NCBI GenBank assembly: GCA_022448705.1
Contig: JAKUUF010000087.1
Coordinates: forward strand, 1-6,730
Origin: SAR324 cluster bacterium
Lineage (GTDB): Bacteria; SAR324; NAC60-12
Length of the DNA: 6,730 nucleotides
Direction: 5' to 3'
Shown: positions 1-6,263 of the stretch, one piece after another
How positions within the stretch are numbered: the stretch's first letter is position 1
Layout: every line of letters begins with the position of its first letter
Translations under genes and position numbers: made by a program
Notes under the pieces: generated by a model
What the model was told of the DNA's origin: nothing
Seen by the model: only the letters and a program-made list of their open reading frames with translations
Databases searched by the model: none

Positions 1-856
1 AACAGTCAGTAAAAACTTCCTCGGTTTTGATAATTTTATCGGGGTCAATGTCCAGAGTATAGTCCGTGCCTTTGAGAGCGTGCCACATGGTTAGTATATC
101 AGGCTGACCTGTTCCGCCGCTGACCGGGCTCATTGACAAATCAATGCGGTCAATTCCGCCTTCAATTGCTCCCATATATTGGCCAACTGAAGCTCCTGCC
201 GTGTCGTGTGTGTGTAAGTGCATGATTGTTCCTTCCGGAGCCATTTTTCGGGCACCCTTAATTGTCTCATGCACTTTTCTTGGATTTGCGGTACCGCTTG
301 CGTCTTTAAAGCAAATTGAATCGTAAGGCACATCAGAATCCAGAATATTTCTCAATGTCTTCAGATAATATTCAGTGTCATGAGCGCCTTCACATCCCGG
401 AGGCAAATCCATCATCGTAATCACAATCTGGTGATGCAGGCCATGAGCAGTGATGCGTTCAGCTGAATATTTTAGATTACGCAAATCATTCAAGGCGTCA
501 AAATTGCGAATAGTAGTGATACCATGCTTTTTGAACATTTTGGCGTGCAGATCTATCATGTCCCTTGGCTGCTGGCGAAGGCCAACAACATTAATGCCAC
601 GAGCAAGTGTCTGCAGATCGGCATCAGGGCCTACTGTTTTTCTGAACGCGTCCATCATGTCAAAAGCAGATTCATTGCAATAAAAGAACAGGCTTTGGAA
701 ACGAGCCCCGCCTCCAGCTTCAAAATACTGCATCCCCGCATCTACTGCCGCTTCCAGTGCGGGCAGGAAATCTTTGGTTGCTACCCGAGCTCCAAACACA
801 GATTGAAATCCGTCACGGAAGGATGTGTCCATAAATTCAATTTTTTTCTTGGCCAT
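1..856 (-). CDS. OadA-like biotin-dependent carboxyltransferase subunit (3' end outside window)
   Basis: This open frame starts at the ATG at 856-854 and runs off the left edge after 285 codons, so its C-terminal part (including any biotinyl domain) is not visible. It belongs to the carboxyltransferase family of oxaloacetate decarboxylase alpha, pyruvate carboxylase and transcarboxylase 5S, which move CO2 between carboxybiotin and pyruvate. In order it shows DTSFRDGFQS (residues 10-19; D10 a predicted metal ligand), LARGINVVG (84-92), RNFDALNDLRNL (117-128), CFKDASG (182-188; K184 is the lysine carbamylated in relatives), LHTHDTAG (214-221; H215/H217 metal pair) and SPVSGGTGQP (243-252). It differs from the common type: DAHQS is DGFQS, and the usual W-G-G-A-T-F-D segment is GGGARFQ (48-54). 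The OadG-like gene lies 45 bases upstream in the same direction, which supports a membrane decarboxylase complex. Only a weak ribosome site (CGGAAAA) precedes the start. The family call is firm; whether the substrate is oxaloacetate, pyruvate or another acid is open. Confidence 0.88.
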   Translation of the reverse strand, partial: MAKKKIEFMDTSFRDGFQSVFGARVATKDFLPALEAAVDAGMQYFEAGGGARFQSLFFYCNESAFDMMDAFRKTVGPDADLQTLARGINVVGLRQQPRDMIDLHAKMFKKHGITTIRNFDALNDLRNLKYSAERITAHGLHHQIVITMMDLPPGCEGAHDTEYYLKTLRNILDSDVPYDSICFKDASGTANPRKVHETIKGARKMAPEGTIMHLHTHDTAGASVGQYMGAIEGGIDRIDLSMSPVSGGTGQPDILTMWHALKGTDYTLDIDPDKIIKTEEVFTDC

Positions 857-860
857 GATG

Positions 861-897
861 TTTTTCCGATGAATTTTTTTTATATAATGCGGAAAAA
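861..897 (-). repeat. 8-bp inverted repeat between oadG-like and oadA-like genes
   Basis: TTTTTCCG at 861-868 and CGGAAAAA at 890-897 are perfect inverted copies separated by a very AT-rich 21-base loop. In the minus-strand transcript the downstream arm (the complement of 861-868) ends 4 bases before the ATG of the carboxyltransferase and covers the only purine-rich stretch that could serve as its ribosome site. It could therefore modulate translation of that gene relative to oadG. Three G-C and five A-U pairs with a long loop make a weak hairpin, and there is no uridine run placed as in an intrinsic terminator. Chance is a serious alternative. Confidence 0.3.
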
Positions 898-901
898 TTG
901 G

Positions 902-1153
902 TTATGAGGTATTATTATCTGACTCATAAGATGCAATTGCAGCAGCAAATACTTCAACAGGAACTTCGAGTTTAGGAACAGTTTTGTATTTGTTTGAATC
1001 TGATTTACGGCTTTGATGCAATGACTGCTGCTGGTTCATTGTGAAATTGCGTGTAAGGAATTTTACCCACTCAATGCAGGCAATCAGCAGCAGCAGGAAA
1101 AGTATGACAGTGGCCATGCCCACAATCATCAATTTAAGTCCTTCCAGCAGCAT
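902..1153 (-). CDS. OadG-family small membrane subunit of a biotin-dependent decarboxylase
   Basis: This 83-residue protein has the build of oxaloacetate decarboxylase gamma (OadG): a very short N-terminus, one hydrophobic helix at about residues 7-29 beginning EGLKLMIVGMATVILF, a polar linker rich in Q, S and K (about 38-60), and a C-terminal VEVFAAAIASYE stretch (66-77) like the conserved tail of the family. OadG anchors the alpha and beta subunits of the sodium-pumping decarboxylase in the inner membrane; equivalents occur in methylmalonyl-CoA decarboxylase. The start is fixed by an in-frame TAA directly upstream of the ATG (1156-1154), but no Shine-Dalgarno sequence is visible in the preceding 15 bases. 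It is followed after 45 bases by the carboxyltransferase gene, the expected partner. A beta subunit is not seen and would have to lie to the left. The assignment rests on topology, tail motif and neighbour, since this family is poorly conserved in sequence. Confidence 0.82.
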   Translation of the reverse strand: MLLEGLKLMIVGMATVILFLLLLIACIEWVKFLTRNFTMNQQQSLHQSRKSDSNKYKTVPKLEVPVEVFAAAIASYESDNNTS

Positions 1154-1251
1154 TTATTCAACAGGATTTTTTTGATTCATTAAAGTTCGGCACAACTATT
1201 GACTGGACCAGGAAGTATCCTTTGTTTAACGTGTTATGACTGCAGGGAGTG

Positions 1252-1257
1252 TATAAT
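1252..1257 (+). promoter_or_regulatory. Candidate -10 box of the phyH-like gene promoter
   Basis: A perfect TATAAT lies 26 bases upstream of the preferred ATG at 1284. The best -35 candidate is TTAACG (1227-1232), matching 4 of 6 consensus bases at a long 19-base spacing, so the site may need an activator. Transcription would begin near 1263-1265, giving a leader of about 20 bases that carries the AAGGA ribosome site. This also argues against the earlier in-frame GTG at 1260 as the start codon. Confidence 0.45.
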
Positions 1258-1274
1258 ATGTGGGCTTTTTTTTC

Positions 1275-1279
1275 AAGGA
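1275..1279 (+). promoter_or_regulatory. Shine-Dalgarno site deciding the phyH-like start
   Basis: AAGGA stands 4 bases before the ATG at 1284. It favours that codon over the in-frame GTG at 1260, whose own upstream purine stretch (AGGGAG, 1244-1249) sits 10 bases away and would overlap the presumed promoter. Confidence 0.55.
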
Positions 1280-1283
1280 ATCT

Positions 1284-2126
1284 ATGTCATTGACACAAAG
1301 ACAAATTGAATCATTTGAGCAAAATGGTTATCTGGTGCTGGAGAACTTTGTTTCTCAAGAAGACTGCGTTAAGTTGCGCGTTCGAGCATCAGAAATAGTC
1401 AAATATTTCGATTCTTCTGAGTCAGTTACTATCTTTACCACAAATGAACAGACAAGGCATTCGGACCGTTTCTTCCTGGAATCAGGAGACAAAATACGTT
1501 GCTTTTTTGAGGAGGAGGCCTTGGATGAAAATGGTGATTTAAAACAGCCAAATGAGTTTTCAATCAATAAAATCGGTCATGCAATGCATGACCTTGATCC
1601 TGTTTTTGATAGTTTTTCCAGGACAGAAGAACTTGAAGCTGTTGCCAAAGATGTCGGCTTTAAAGATCCCAGGATTCTGCAATCAATGTATATTTTCAAA
1701 CAGCCAAAGATAGGAGGAGAAGTTGGCTGTCACCAGGACGCAACTTTTCTCTACACAGAGCCAATAAGCGTGAAAGGTTTTTGGTTTGCACTGGAAGATG
1801 CTTCCTTGGAGAACGGCTGTATGTGGACAATTCCCGGTGGCCACAGAAACGTGCTGAAATCCCGTTTCTTCCGGAATAAAACCGGGGATGGAACAGAGAT
1901 GGAAATATTAGATGACTCTCCATGGGATAAATCAAAGCTGGTGCCTCTGGAGGTAAATGCAGGAACAATGGTAATACTGCACGGACTTTTACCCCATATG
2001 AGCTATGCCAACCGTTCAAAACTCACTCGCCATGCTTACACTATGCACCTTATAGAAGGGAATGCAGATTATCCGGAATGGAACTGGCTGCAGCGCTCTC
2101 CTGAAATGCCTTTACGCGGATTTTAG
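1284..2126 (+). CDS. Phytanoyl-CoA dioxygenase (PhyH) family protein, PHYHD1-like
   Basis: This predicted Fe(II)/2-oxoglutarate-dependent oxygenase has 280 residues from the preferred ATG (288 from the GTG at 1260). The N-terminus (LTQRQIESFEQNGYLVLENF, residues 3-22) is the classic PhyH opening. The iron triad is visible as HQD in GCHQDATFLYTEP (H150, D152) and H238 in LLPHMSYANRS, with R249 (LTRHAY) as the likely 2-oxoglutarate anchor. FWFALEDASLENGCMW (166-181) and IPGGH (183-187) complete the core. The HQDATFLYTEP and ALEDASLENGCMW segments resemble animal PHYHD1 more than phytanoyl-CoA hydroxylase, and the length fits PHYHD1 (about 290). The substrate cannot be inferred; members hydroxylate diverse small molecules using O2. 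It is the only plus-strand gene here, converging on the ygeY-like gene with 22 bases between stops and no clear terminator. Family confidence is high; a role in the purine pathway is only suggested by position. Confidence 0.93.
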   Translation: MSLTQRQIESFEQNGYLVLENFVSQEDCVKLRVRASEIVKYFDSSESVTIFTTNEQTRHSDRFFLESGDKIRCFFEEEALDENGDLKQPNEFSINKIGHAMHDLDPVFDSFSRTEELEAVAKDVGFKDPRILQSMYIFKQPKIGGEVGCHQDATFLYTEPISVKGFWFALEDASLENGCMWTIPGGHRNVLKSRFFRNKTGDGTEMEILDDSPWDKSKLVPLEVNAGTMVILHGLLPHMSYANRSKLTRHAYTMHLIEGNADYPEWNWLQRSPEMPLRGF

Positions 2127-2148
2127 CAGGCAGTCAACACTTCCCCAT

Positions 2149-3687
2149 TTATGAAGCGGCATATGCACTGGGAAATCTGGCCATGAATGCAATGGCCAGA
2201 CGAAGTTCCCTCTTATCTGTACATTCTCCGATTTTGTGGGTGTTTTGTTCAATTCCAGGTCCAAAGCCAAACATTGGAGGATGTTTGTAATCACCGGCGT
2301 GTACCCAATTTTTTCTGTCTGAAATCTGTATGTCAGATTTTTCTGCAGGGATAGGGAAACCTACACCATCTGTAGAAAAAATCCAACGATCGATTCTGGG
2401 TTCTTTCCTGAGAGTTCCTTCCTTTTCAATCTGGGTTTCAACATTTGGAGAAACGACCATTTTGTATACTTCCGCTGCGGTCTGGAGGGCAGGATGATCT
2501 TCGGGAGTTGCCCAGCCCATGTAAATCTGCTTGTTGCCAGGGCGATAGTTGTTCCATGTAAGTTCCTCGTATACCGGTACTGCCACATCAACAGATAGTC
2601 CAGCTTCTCGAGCTTTTTTTACAGATTCAAAGCCGTCTATATCAGCTACTGCATCATCTGGGTTTTCACCAACGGTCAGGCGTCTGTCGAAGCGGAATTT
2701 GAAGCGGTCAGGCACGGCGCAATCGCTTGGAGTATCAAGTTTGGCAAATGACGCAGTTCTAGTTCCGTGTCCCAGAAAAGAATCATCTTTAAATCCCTCA
2801 CGGTCATTGTACCTTTGAGCTGCCTCAGTTATGATTGCGCTGCCGAACTCCAGTGGGTTCAAACCTTCCCATGGCATCGAACCGTGACAGGACCGTCCTG
2901 TAACTGTTACCTCAATCTGCATGCGTCCGCGCTGTCCACGGTATATTCCGAGTGCACCTTTGCCGGCATCGCCAGTACCTTCAGAGAGTATTACCACATC
3001 AGGAACCAGTTCAGGACCTGAACCGGGCAGGACTTTATTCATCAAATACATCGGTCCCGCCCCGTCATTGTCCTCCTCCGCAGTAGTAGCGTATGCCCTG
3101 ATGATGGTACCTTTGAGTGCTCCTTCCTTCACAAGTTCCAAAGCAATTTTAGTGGCAATGATCTGTGATATTACACCTCCGAGCTGATCTGCAGAACCTC
3201 TGCCAAAGATCAGATTATCCCATTCGTCATCTGGTGGAAGGTAGCCCAGCTCACCACGGAGGAAATCGTGCGCGAGTCCATTTAGCTTCAGTACTCCGTC
3301 GTATGCATCAATGCTTCCATCTGTTTTCTGGTGCCATTGATCTCGCAGTGCCCGCACCGTATCTGTGTGTCCATCAAAATATATTATTCGCTTTTTATCG
3401 TCAGGAATTCCGTCATCAGGGTCTTTGACAGTCCAGACAAGATTCCCATATTCATCAAACCACACATCTTCCGGACTGTGCACAGCACCTATTTCAGTAA
3501 TTCGTTTTTTCAGGTATTTCAGCCTCGGACCCTCATGGTTACTTAGACCGCATTCGGGATCTCCACCCTGGTCCACAGGTTTGTCCACATAATCAGCAGG
3601 AATTCTTATGGCTTCCTTCAGCAGTTCTTCTGCCAAGGGCAGATATTTTTTGCTCAGAACTGATATATTTTCATCCAAACTATTCAT
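2149..3687 (-). CDS. ygeY: YgeY-like M20-family metallohydrolase, long form
   Basis: This protein is a dinuclear zinc-type M20 amidohydrolase/peptidase of the YgeY group. Metal and catalytic residues are readable: FDGHTDTV (104-111; H107, D109), GRGSADQLGG (162-171; D167 bridging), TTAEED (201-206; E204/E205), SEG (235-237; E236) and the late histidine H484. YgeY-type signatures include YRGQRGRMQIEV (249-260), SCHGSMPWEGLNP (266-278), the FDRRLT segment around 333, WIFSTDGVG (435-443) and GFGPGIEQNTH (474-484). It has 512 residues, whereas E. coli YgeY has about 403; extra material lies mainly near residues 30-55, 112-158 and 445-470. AGGAG (3698-3694) six bases before the ATG supports the start. 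In purine-catabolic clusters YgeY is thought to hydrolyse a ureido/amide intermediate on the way to 2,3-diaminopropionate; the exact substrate here is inference. No signal peptide is seen, so it is probably cytoplasmic. A generic M20 peptidase is possible but less likely given its neighbours. Confidence 0.85.
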   Translation of the reverse strand: MNSLDENISVLSKKYLPLAEELLKEAIRIPADYVDKPVDQGGDPECGLSNHEGPRLKYLKKRITEIGAVHSPEDVWFDEYGNLVWTVKDPDDGIPDDKKRIIYFDGHTDTVRALRDQWHQKTDGSIDAYDGVLKLNGLAHDFLRGELGYLPPDDEWDNLIFGRGSADQLGGVISQIIATKIALELVKEGALKGTIIRAYATTAEEDNDGAGPMYLMNKVLPGSGPELVPDVVILSEGTGDAGKGALGIYRGQRGRMQIEVTVTGRSCHGSMPWEGLNPLEFGSAIITEAAQRYNDREGFKDDSFLGHGTRTASFAKLDTPSDCAVPDRFKFRFDRRLTVGENPDDAVADIDGFESVKKAREAGLSVDVAVPVYEELTWNNYRPGNKQIYMGWATPEDHPALQTAAEVYKMVVSPNVETQIEKEGTLRKEPRIDRWIFSTDGVGFPIPAEKSDIQISDRKNWVHAGDYKHPPMFGFGPGIEQNTHKIGECTDKRELRLAIAFMARFPSAYAAS

Positions 3688-3693
3688 TATATT

Positions 3694-3698
3694 CTCCT
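3694..3698 (-). promoter_or_regulatory. Strong Shine-Dalgarno site of the ygeY-like gene
   Basis: The minus strand reads AGGAG followed by six bases and ATG. It is the best ribosome site in the window; the ygeW-like and oadG-like genes have none that I can recognise. Confidence 0.75.
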
Positions 3699-3729
3699 AA
3701 GTAGTTGTTTTATTTTATGTTGTTTCAGA

Positions 3730-3758
3730 ATAAAAACCAAAAAAGCAGCACCATTCAA
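3730..3758 (-). promoter_or_regulatory. Weak candidate internal promoter ahead of the ygeY-like gene
   Basis: Inside the 126-base gap between the ygeW-like stop and the ygeY-like start, the minus strand has TTGAAT (3758-3753), a 17-base spacer and TTTTAT (3735-3730), each matching 4 of 6 sigma-70 consensus bases. The unusually long gap makes a secondary promoter plausible, but AT-rich sequence gives such matches easily. No terminator hairpin was seen in the gap. Confidence 0.2.
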
Positions 3759-3813
3759 ATGCACTTAACTTTAATCCAAACTTTTTTGTGCCAGGATTTT
3801 TTTAGTCCAGTAC

Positions 3814-5022
3814 TCAAATATGAATCCGTTTGTCATTCCGGCGCATCAAGTATTCCAATGTTTCTACCGGATTTTCAAAGCGGTTTGCCAGGATCATGGC
3901 AGCGATTATGAATGGTTTATATCCCGCTTCAACGTAAGTATCAGTTCGATATTTTTCAAAAACTCCGGCTGATACTTCACCCTGATCACAGGATATGCTG
4001 CTTATGTCGGCAGGAAGGCAATGCATGTAAAGTGCTTCACCGTCTTTGGTAAGCTTCATGTTTTGTTCAGTACACTCCCAGTCTTTATGCTCAGCATTCT
4101 GTTCAAGGCATCTTTTTTCCAGTTCTTTCAAACCCTGCGTGTCCTGCTTTCGTAAAAGTTTTGTTCTTTGTTCCATAACTTTGTATGGAGCCCAGCTTTT
4201 TGGATATACAATATCTGCATTTTGGAATGCTTCATCCATTGAGTTACAAACATTGAATGAACCTCCACTTTCCTCGGCAAATGTGCCTGCAGTTTCCATG
4301 ATTTCCGGAATCAGTTCATATCCTTCCGGATATGCCAGAGAGACTTCCATACCGAACCTTGTCATCAGTGCAATCACTCCCTGTGGTACTGACAGCGGCT
4401 TACCGTAACTTGGTGAATATGCCCAGGTCATGGCTATTTTTTTGCCTCGTAAATTGTCTATGCCGGATCTGCCATCACTGGAAGAAAAATGATGTGTCAA
4501 ATGCAGAAAGTCAGCCATTGTCTGAGTTGGATGATCCATATCACTCTGCAGATTTACCAGAGCAGGGCGTTGATTCAAAACCCCTTCCTCTTTGCCGAGG
4601 TCAAGGGCCTCACCAACCTCACTCATGAAGGCGTTGCCTGCACCAAGGTACATGTCATCTCTGATACCTATGACTTCAGATAAAAAAGAAATCATATTGG
4701 CAGTTTCACGTACAGTTTCTCCATGTGCGATTTGTGATTTTCCTTCATCCAGGTCCTGGACGCTCAAACCCAGCAGGTTTGATGCAGAGGCAAAAGAAAA
4801 TCTGGTGCGTGTTGAATTGTCCCTGAACAATGACACCGCAATTCCTGATTCAAACAGCCTGGTTGAAATGTTGTTACTGTGAAGATATTTAAGTGCGTCC
4901 GCAATATTCAAAACTGCTTTCAGCTCCTCAACAGATCTTTCCCAGGTGAGCAGGATGTCTTTTTGAAAAAGGCTGGCGTCAGTGTTTTTTATGTTTGAGA
5001 TGTAATGTTCGAATTCTTTCAT
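3814..5022 (-). CDS. ygeW: YgeW-like transcarbamoylase (ATCase/OTCase superfamily)
   Basis: This complete protein has 402 residues, close to E. coli YgeW (about 396) and longer than ornithine carbamoyltransferase. The carbamoyl-phosphate site is FRDNSTRTRFS (66-76; STRT at 70-73), with HPTQ (164-167) and HCLPADIS (334-341). YgeW-specific stretches are nearly unchanged: LDEGKSQIAHGETVRETANM (91-110), GIRDDMYLGAGNA (119-131), MTWAYSPSYGKPLSVPQG (198-215), VYPKSWAPYKVME (272-284) and DGEALYMHCLPADIS (327-341). The family catalyses carbamoyl transfer to or from a small amine. E. coli YgeW was long an 'unknown-substrate' transcarbamoylase and is now linked to anaerobic purine/urate breakdown, where a ureido group is thought to be phosphorolysed to carbamoyl phosphate. 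The carbamate kinase 77 bases upstream is the natural consumer of that product. The start is the first ATG after an in-frame TAA (5031-5029), though no Shine-Dalgarno is visible. Family assignment is very secure; the direction and substrate are inferred. Confidence 0.95.
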   Translation of the reverse strand: MKEFEHYISNIKNTDASLFQKDILLTWERSVEELKAVLNIADALKYLHSNNISTRLFESGIAVSLFRDNSTRTRFSFASASNLLGLSVQDLDEGKSQIAHGETVRETANMISFLSEVIGIRDDMYLGAGNAFMSEVGEALDLGKEEGVLNQRPALVNLQSDMDHPTQTMADFLHLTHHFSSSDGRSGIDNLRGKKIAMTWAYSPSYGKPLSVPQGVIALMTRFGMEVSLAYPEGYELIPEIMETAGTFAEESGGSFNVCNSMDEAFQNADIVYPKSWAPYKVMEQRTKLLRKQDTQGLKELEKRCLEQNAEHKDWECTEQNMKLTKDGEALYMHCLPADISSISCDQGEVSAGVFEKYRTDTYVEAGYKPFIIAAMILANRFENPVETLEYLMRRNDKRIHI

Positions 5023-5099
5023 ATAATGTTAATCATGTTTTGCAAATGATTTAAAAAATACTTCAAAAAAGGCTTGTTTGAATTAATTTTGCCAGATAT

Positions 5100-6263
5100 T
5101 TAATTAATGAATCTTGTTCCTGCTGTACCGCTAATCGTCTGCTGAAGCAAATCCACTTTAGTAATGTAGGACCTTTTGCCTCCGCATTCTAAAAAATCAA
5201 TCATGGCCTTTATTTTTGGCCCCATGCTTCCATCAGGAAACATACCGGATTCATAAAGTTCTGAAGTTTCCTTTAGTGTTAACTCTGAGAGGTTTTTTTC
5301 ATTTTGCTTCTGATAATTTATTTTAACTGCATCTACGTTGGTCAAAATCACCAGTTCCACTTCAAGATTCTGTGCACGTTTTTGAGCTCTTTCCATAAGC
5401 ATGCGTGCAAGCAGACTTGAGGCAAGATCTTTGTCAACAACTCCTTCCACTCCCTTGAATATTGCTGCGGGTTTTTTGTTTTCCTTAACTCTTCGGTTGT
5501 AGGAAATTCCGTAATTGCATTCGTAAGTTTCAGAATCTTCGTTTTGTTCAGGTATGACCTTCACCACTGGAATACCTCCTCCTCCGACTGAAATGGGAAT
5601 ATTTCCGGACAAATAACAGGCTTCTATCATATCAATTTCCACGATACCATTTGGAACAGGTGAAGGTACCACACGGCGCCAAATTTCCAACTGGTCCTGT
5701 GTGTTCCCAGAAGCTGCTGAACTTGAGATTAACTTAGGATTTCCAGGGTTGTCCGCATTCTTGTAAAATTTTGCACAGTAGTCCGGAGTTTCATTCATTA
5801 ACCTCGATGCTTCCTCTTTTGTTAACGGAGGACCAATAAATTTGCTTGGATTCTGGAAGGCAGGATCTTCTGCATCAACAATCACCTGGGTAATTATTTC
5901 AGCAGTATGGATTCCCAACCCCCTGACTTGCAGGGAGTTTGAAAGCTGGGCCAGCATGTATCCAAGAGCTCCCTGAGAATCTGCTCCGCAGACATCAAGC
6001 GGAATTTTATGCAGATGATTGCTGGAATACTCTGAACGCAGAAGAATGTTGCCAATTTGCGGTCCGTTGCCGTGGGTCACTACATAATAGCAATCCTGAT
6101 TTTCCTTTATGAAATCAGCTATTTTTTCACATGTTTCTGCTGTGCGTTTCCACTGTCTGGGTAAATCCTGATTGATCAGCTTGCCTGTACTTGAGTCAAT
6201 TTCAACAGGGGAAATTTCATTCCCTCCCAAGGCAAAAATGATTAGTTTGTTTTTTTCCATCAT
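5100..6263 (-). CDS. yqeA: Carbamate kinase (YqeA/ArcC family), enlarged
   Basis: This enzyme transfers phosphate from carbamoyl phosphate to ADP, releasing carbamate that falls to CO2 and ammonia; it is the ATP-yielding step of arginine and purine-ring catabolism. Amino-acid-kinase motifs run in order: FALGGNE (10-16), VVTHGNGPQIGN (61-72), PLDVCGADSQGALGYMLAQ (88-106), RRVVPSP (196-202), VGGGGIPVV (226-234), GVEGVVDKDLASSLLA (271-286), ILTNVDAV (306-313) and DGSMGPKIKA (344-353). It has 387 residues where the family usually has about 310. The surplus sits near residues 20-40, 166-195 and 235-268, between intact motifs, so it is not a frameshift artefact. Translation starts at ATG 6263-6261, overlapping the stop of the upstream molybdenum hydroxylase as ATGA; a second ATG follows directly. 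This indicates translational coupling in one operon. It is followed by the ygeW-like gene, which likely supplies carbamoyl phosphate. Catalytic function is very likely. Confidence 0.94.
   Translation of the reverse strand: MMEKNKLIIFALGGNEISPVEIDSSTGKLINQDLPRQWKRTAETCEKIADFIKENQDCYYVVTHGNGPQIGNILLRSEYSSNHLHKIPLDVCGADSQGALGYMLAQLSNSLQVRGLGIHTAEIITQVIVDAEDPAFQNPSKFIGPPLTKEEASRLMNETPDYCAKFYKNADNPGNPKLISSSAASGNTQDQLEIWRRVVPSPVPNGIVEIDMIEACYLSGNIPISVGGGGIPVVKVIPEQNEDSETYECNYGISYNRRVKENKKPAAIFKGVEGVVDKDLASSLLARMLMERAQKRAQNLEVELVILTNVDAVKINYQKQNEKNLSELTLKETSELYESGMFPDGSMGPKIKAMIDFLECGGKRSYITKVDLLQQTISGTAGTRFIN
6260..6263 (-). promoter_or_regulatory. ATGA stop/start overlap (xdh-like / carbamate kinase)
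   Basis: On the minus strand ATGA carries the kinase ATG (6263-6261) and the hydroxylase TGA (6262-6260). The nearest purine-rich ribosome-site candidate (AAGG) is about 11 bases from the ATG, so re-initiation by the terminating ribosome is the likely route. Confidence 0.8.

Larger units (their letters stand above)
1154..1283. promoter_or_regulatory. Divergent intergenic region between the oadG-like and phyH-like genes
   Basis: This 130-base gap separates two genes that point away from each other, so it should hold promoters for both. On the plus strand it contains a perfect TATAAT (listed separately). On the minus strand I see no convincing -35/-10 pair for the oadG-like gene; TTTAAT-like and TTGTGC-like hexamers exist, but not at good spacing. 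No clear operator palindrome was found. Confidence 0.6.

Noticed and set aside
524..907. Plus-strand frame of 127 codons across the carboxyltransferase gene
   Set aside because: It is antisense to a gene with clear conserved motifs, and its product shows no recognisable domain.
1258..1293. Eleven-codon reading frame (ATG 1258 to TGA 1291-1293) overlapping the phyH-like start, as a leader peptide
   Set aside because: Its ATG overlaps the perfect TATAAT box, so it would probably not be in the transcript; no attenuator structure follows.
1696..2019. Minus-strand frame of 107 codons inside the phyH-like gene
   Set aside because: It is opposite the conserved catalytic core of the dioxygenase and has a proline/leucine-rich, domain-free product typical of an antisense shadow.
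2107..2132. TGCCT/AGGCA inverted repeat at the convergent phyH/ygeY ends as a bidirectional terminator
   Set aside because: Only five pairs with a 16-base loop and no T-run on either strand; not a credible intrinsic terminator.
3780..3796. Sigma-54-like TGGCAC on the minus strand in the ygeW-ygeY gap
   Set aside because: The -24 half matches, but the required TTGC element at the correct spacing is missing.
5020..5037. Five-codon minicistron on the minus strand ending in an ATGA overlap with the ygeW-like start
   Set aside because: It has no ribosome site of its own, and such short frames are common by chance in AT-rich leaders.
5031..5051. AATCAT/ATGATT inverted repeat (6 bp arms, 9-base loop) upstream of the ygeW-like gene as an operator
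   Set aside because: The arms are short and AT-rich and do not match CRP, FNR or another known operator well; too likely by chance.
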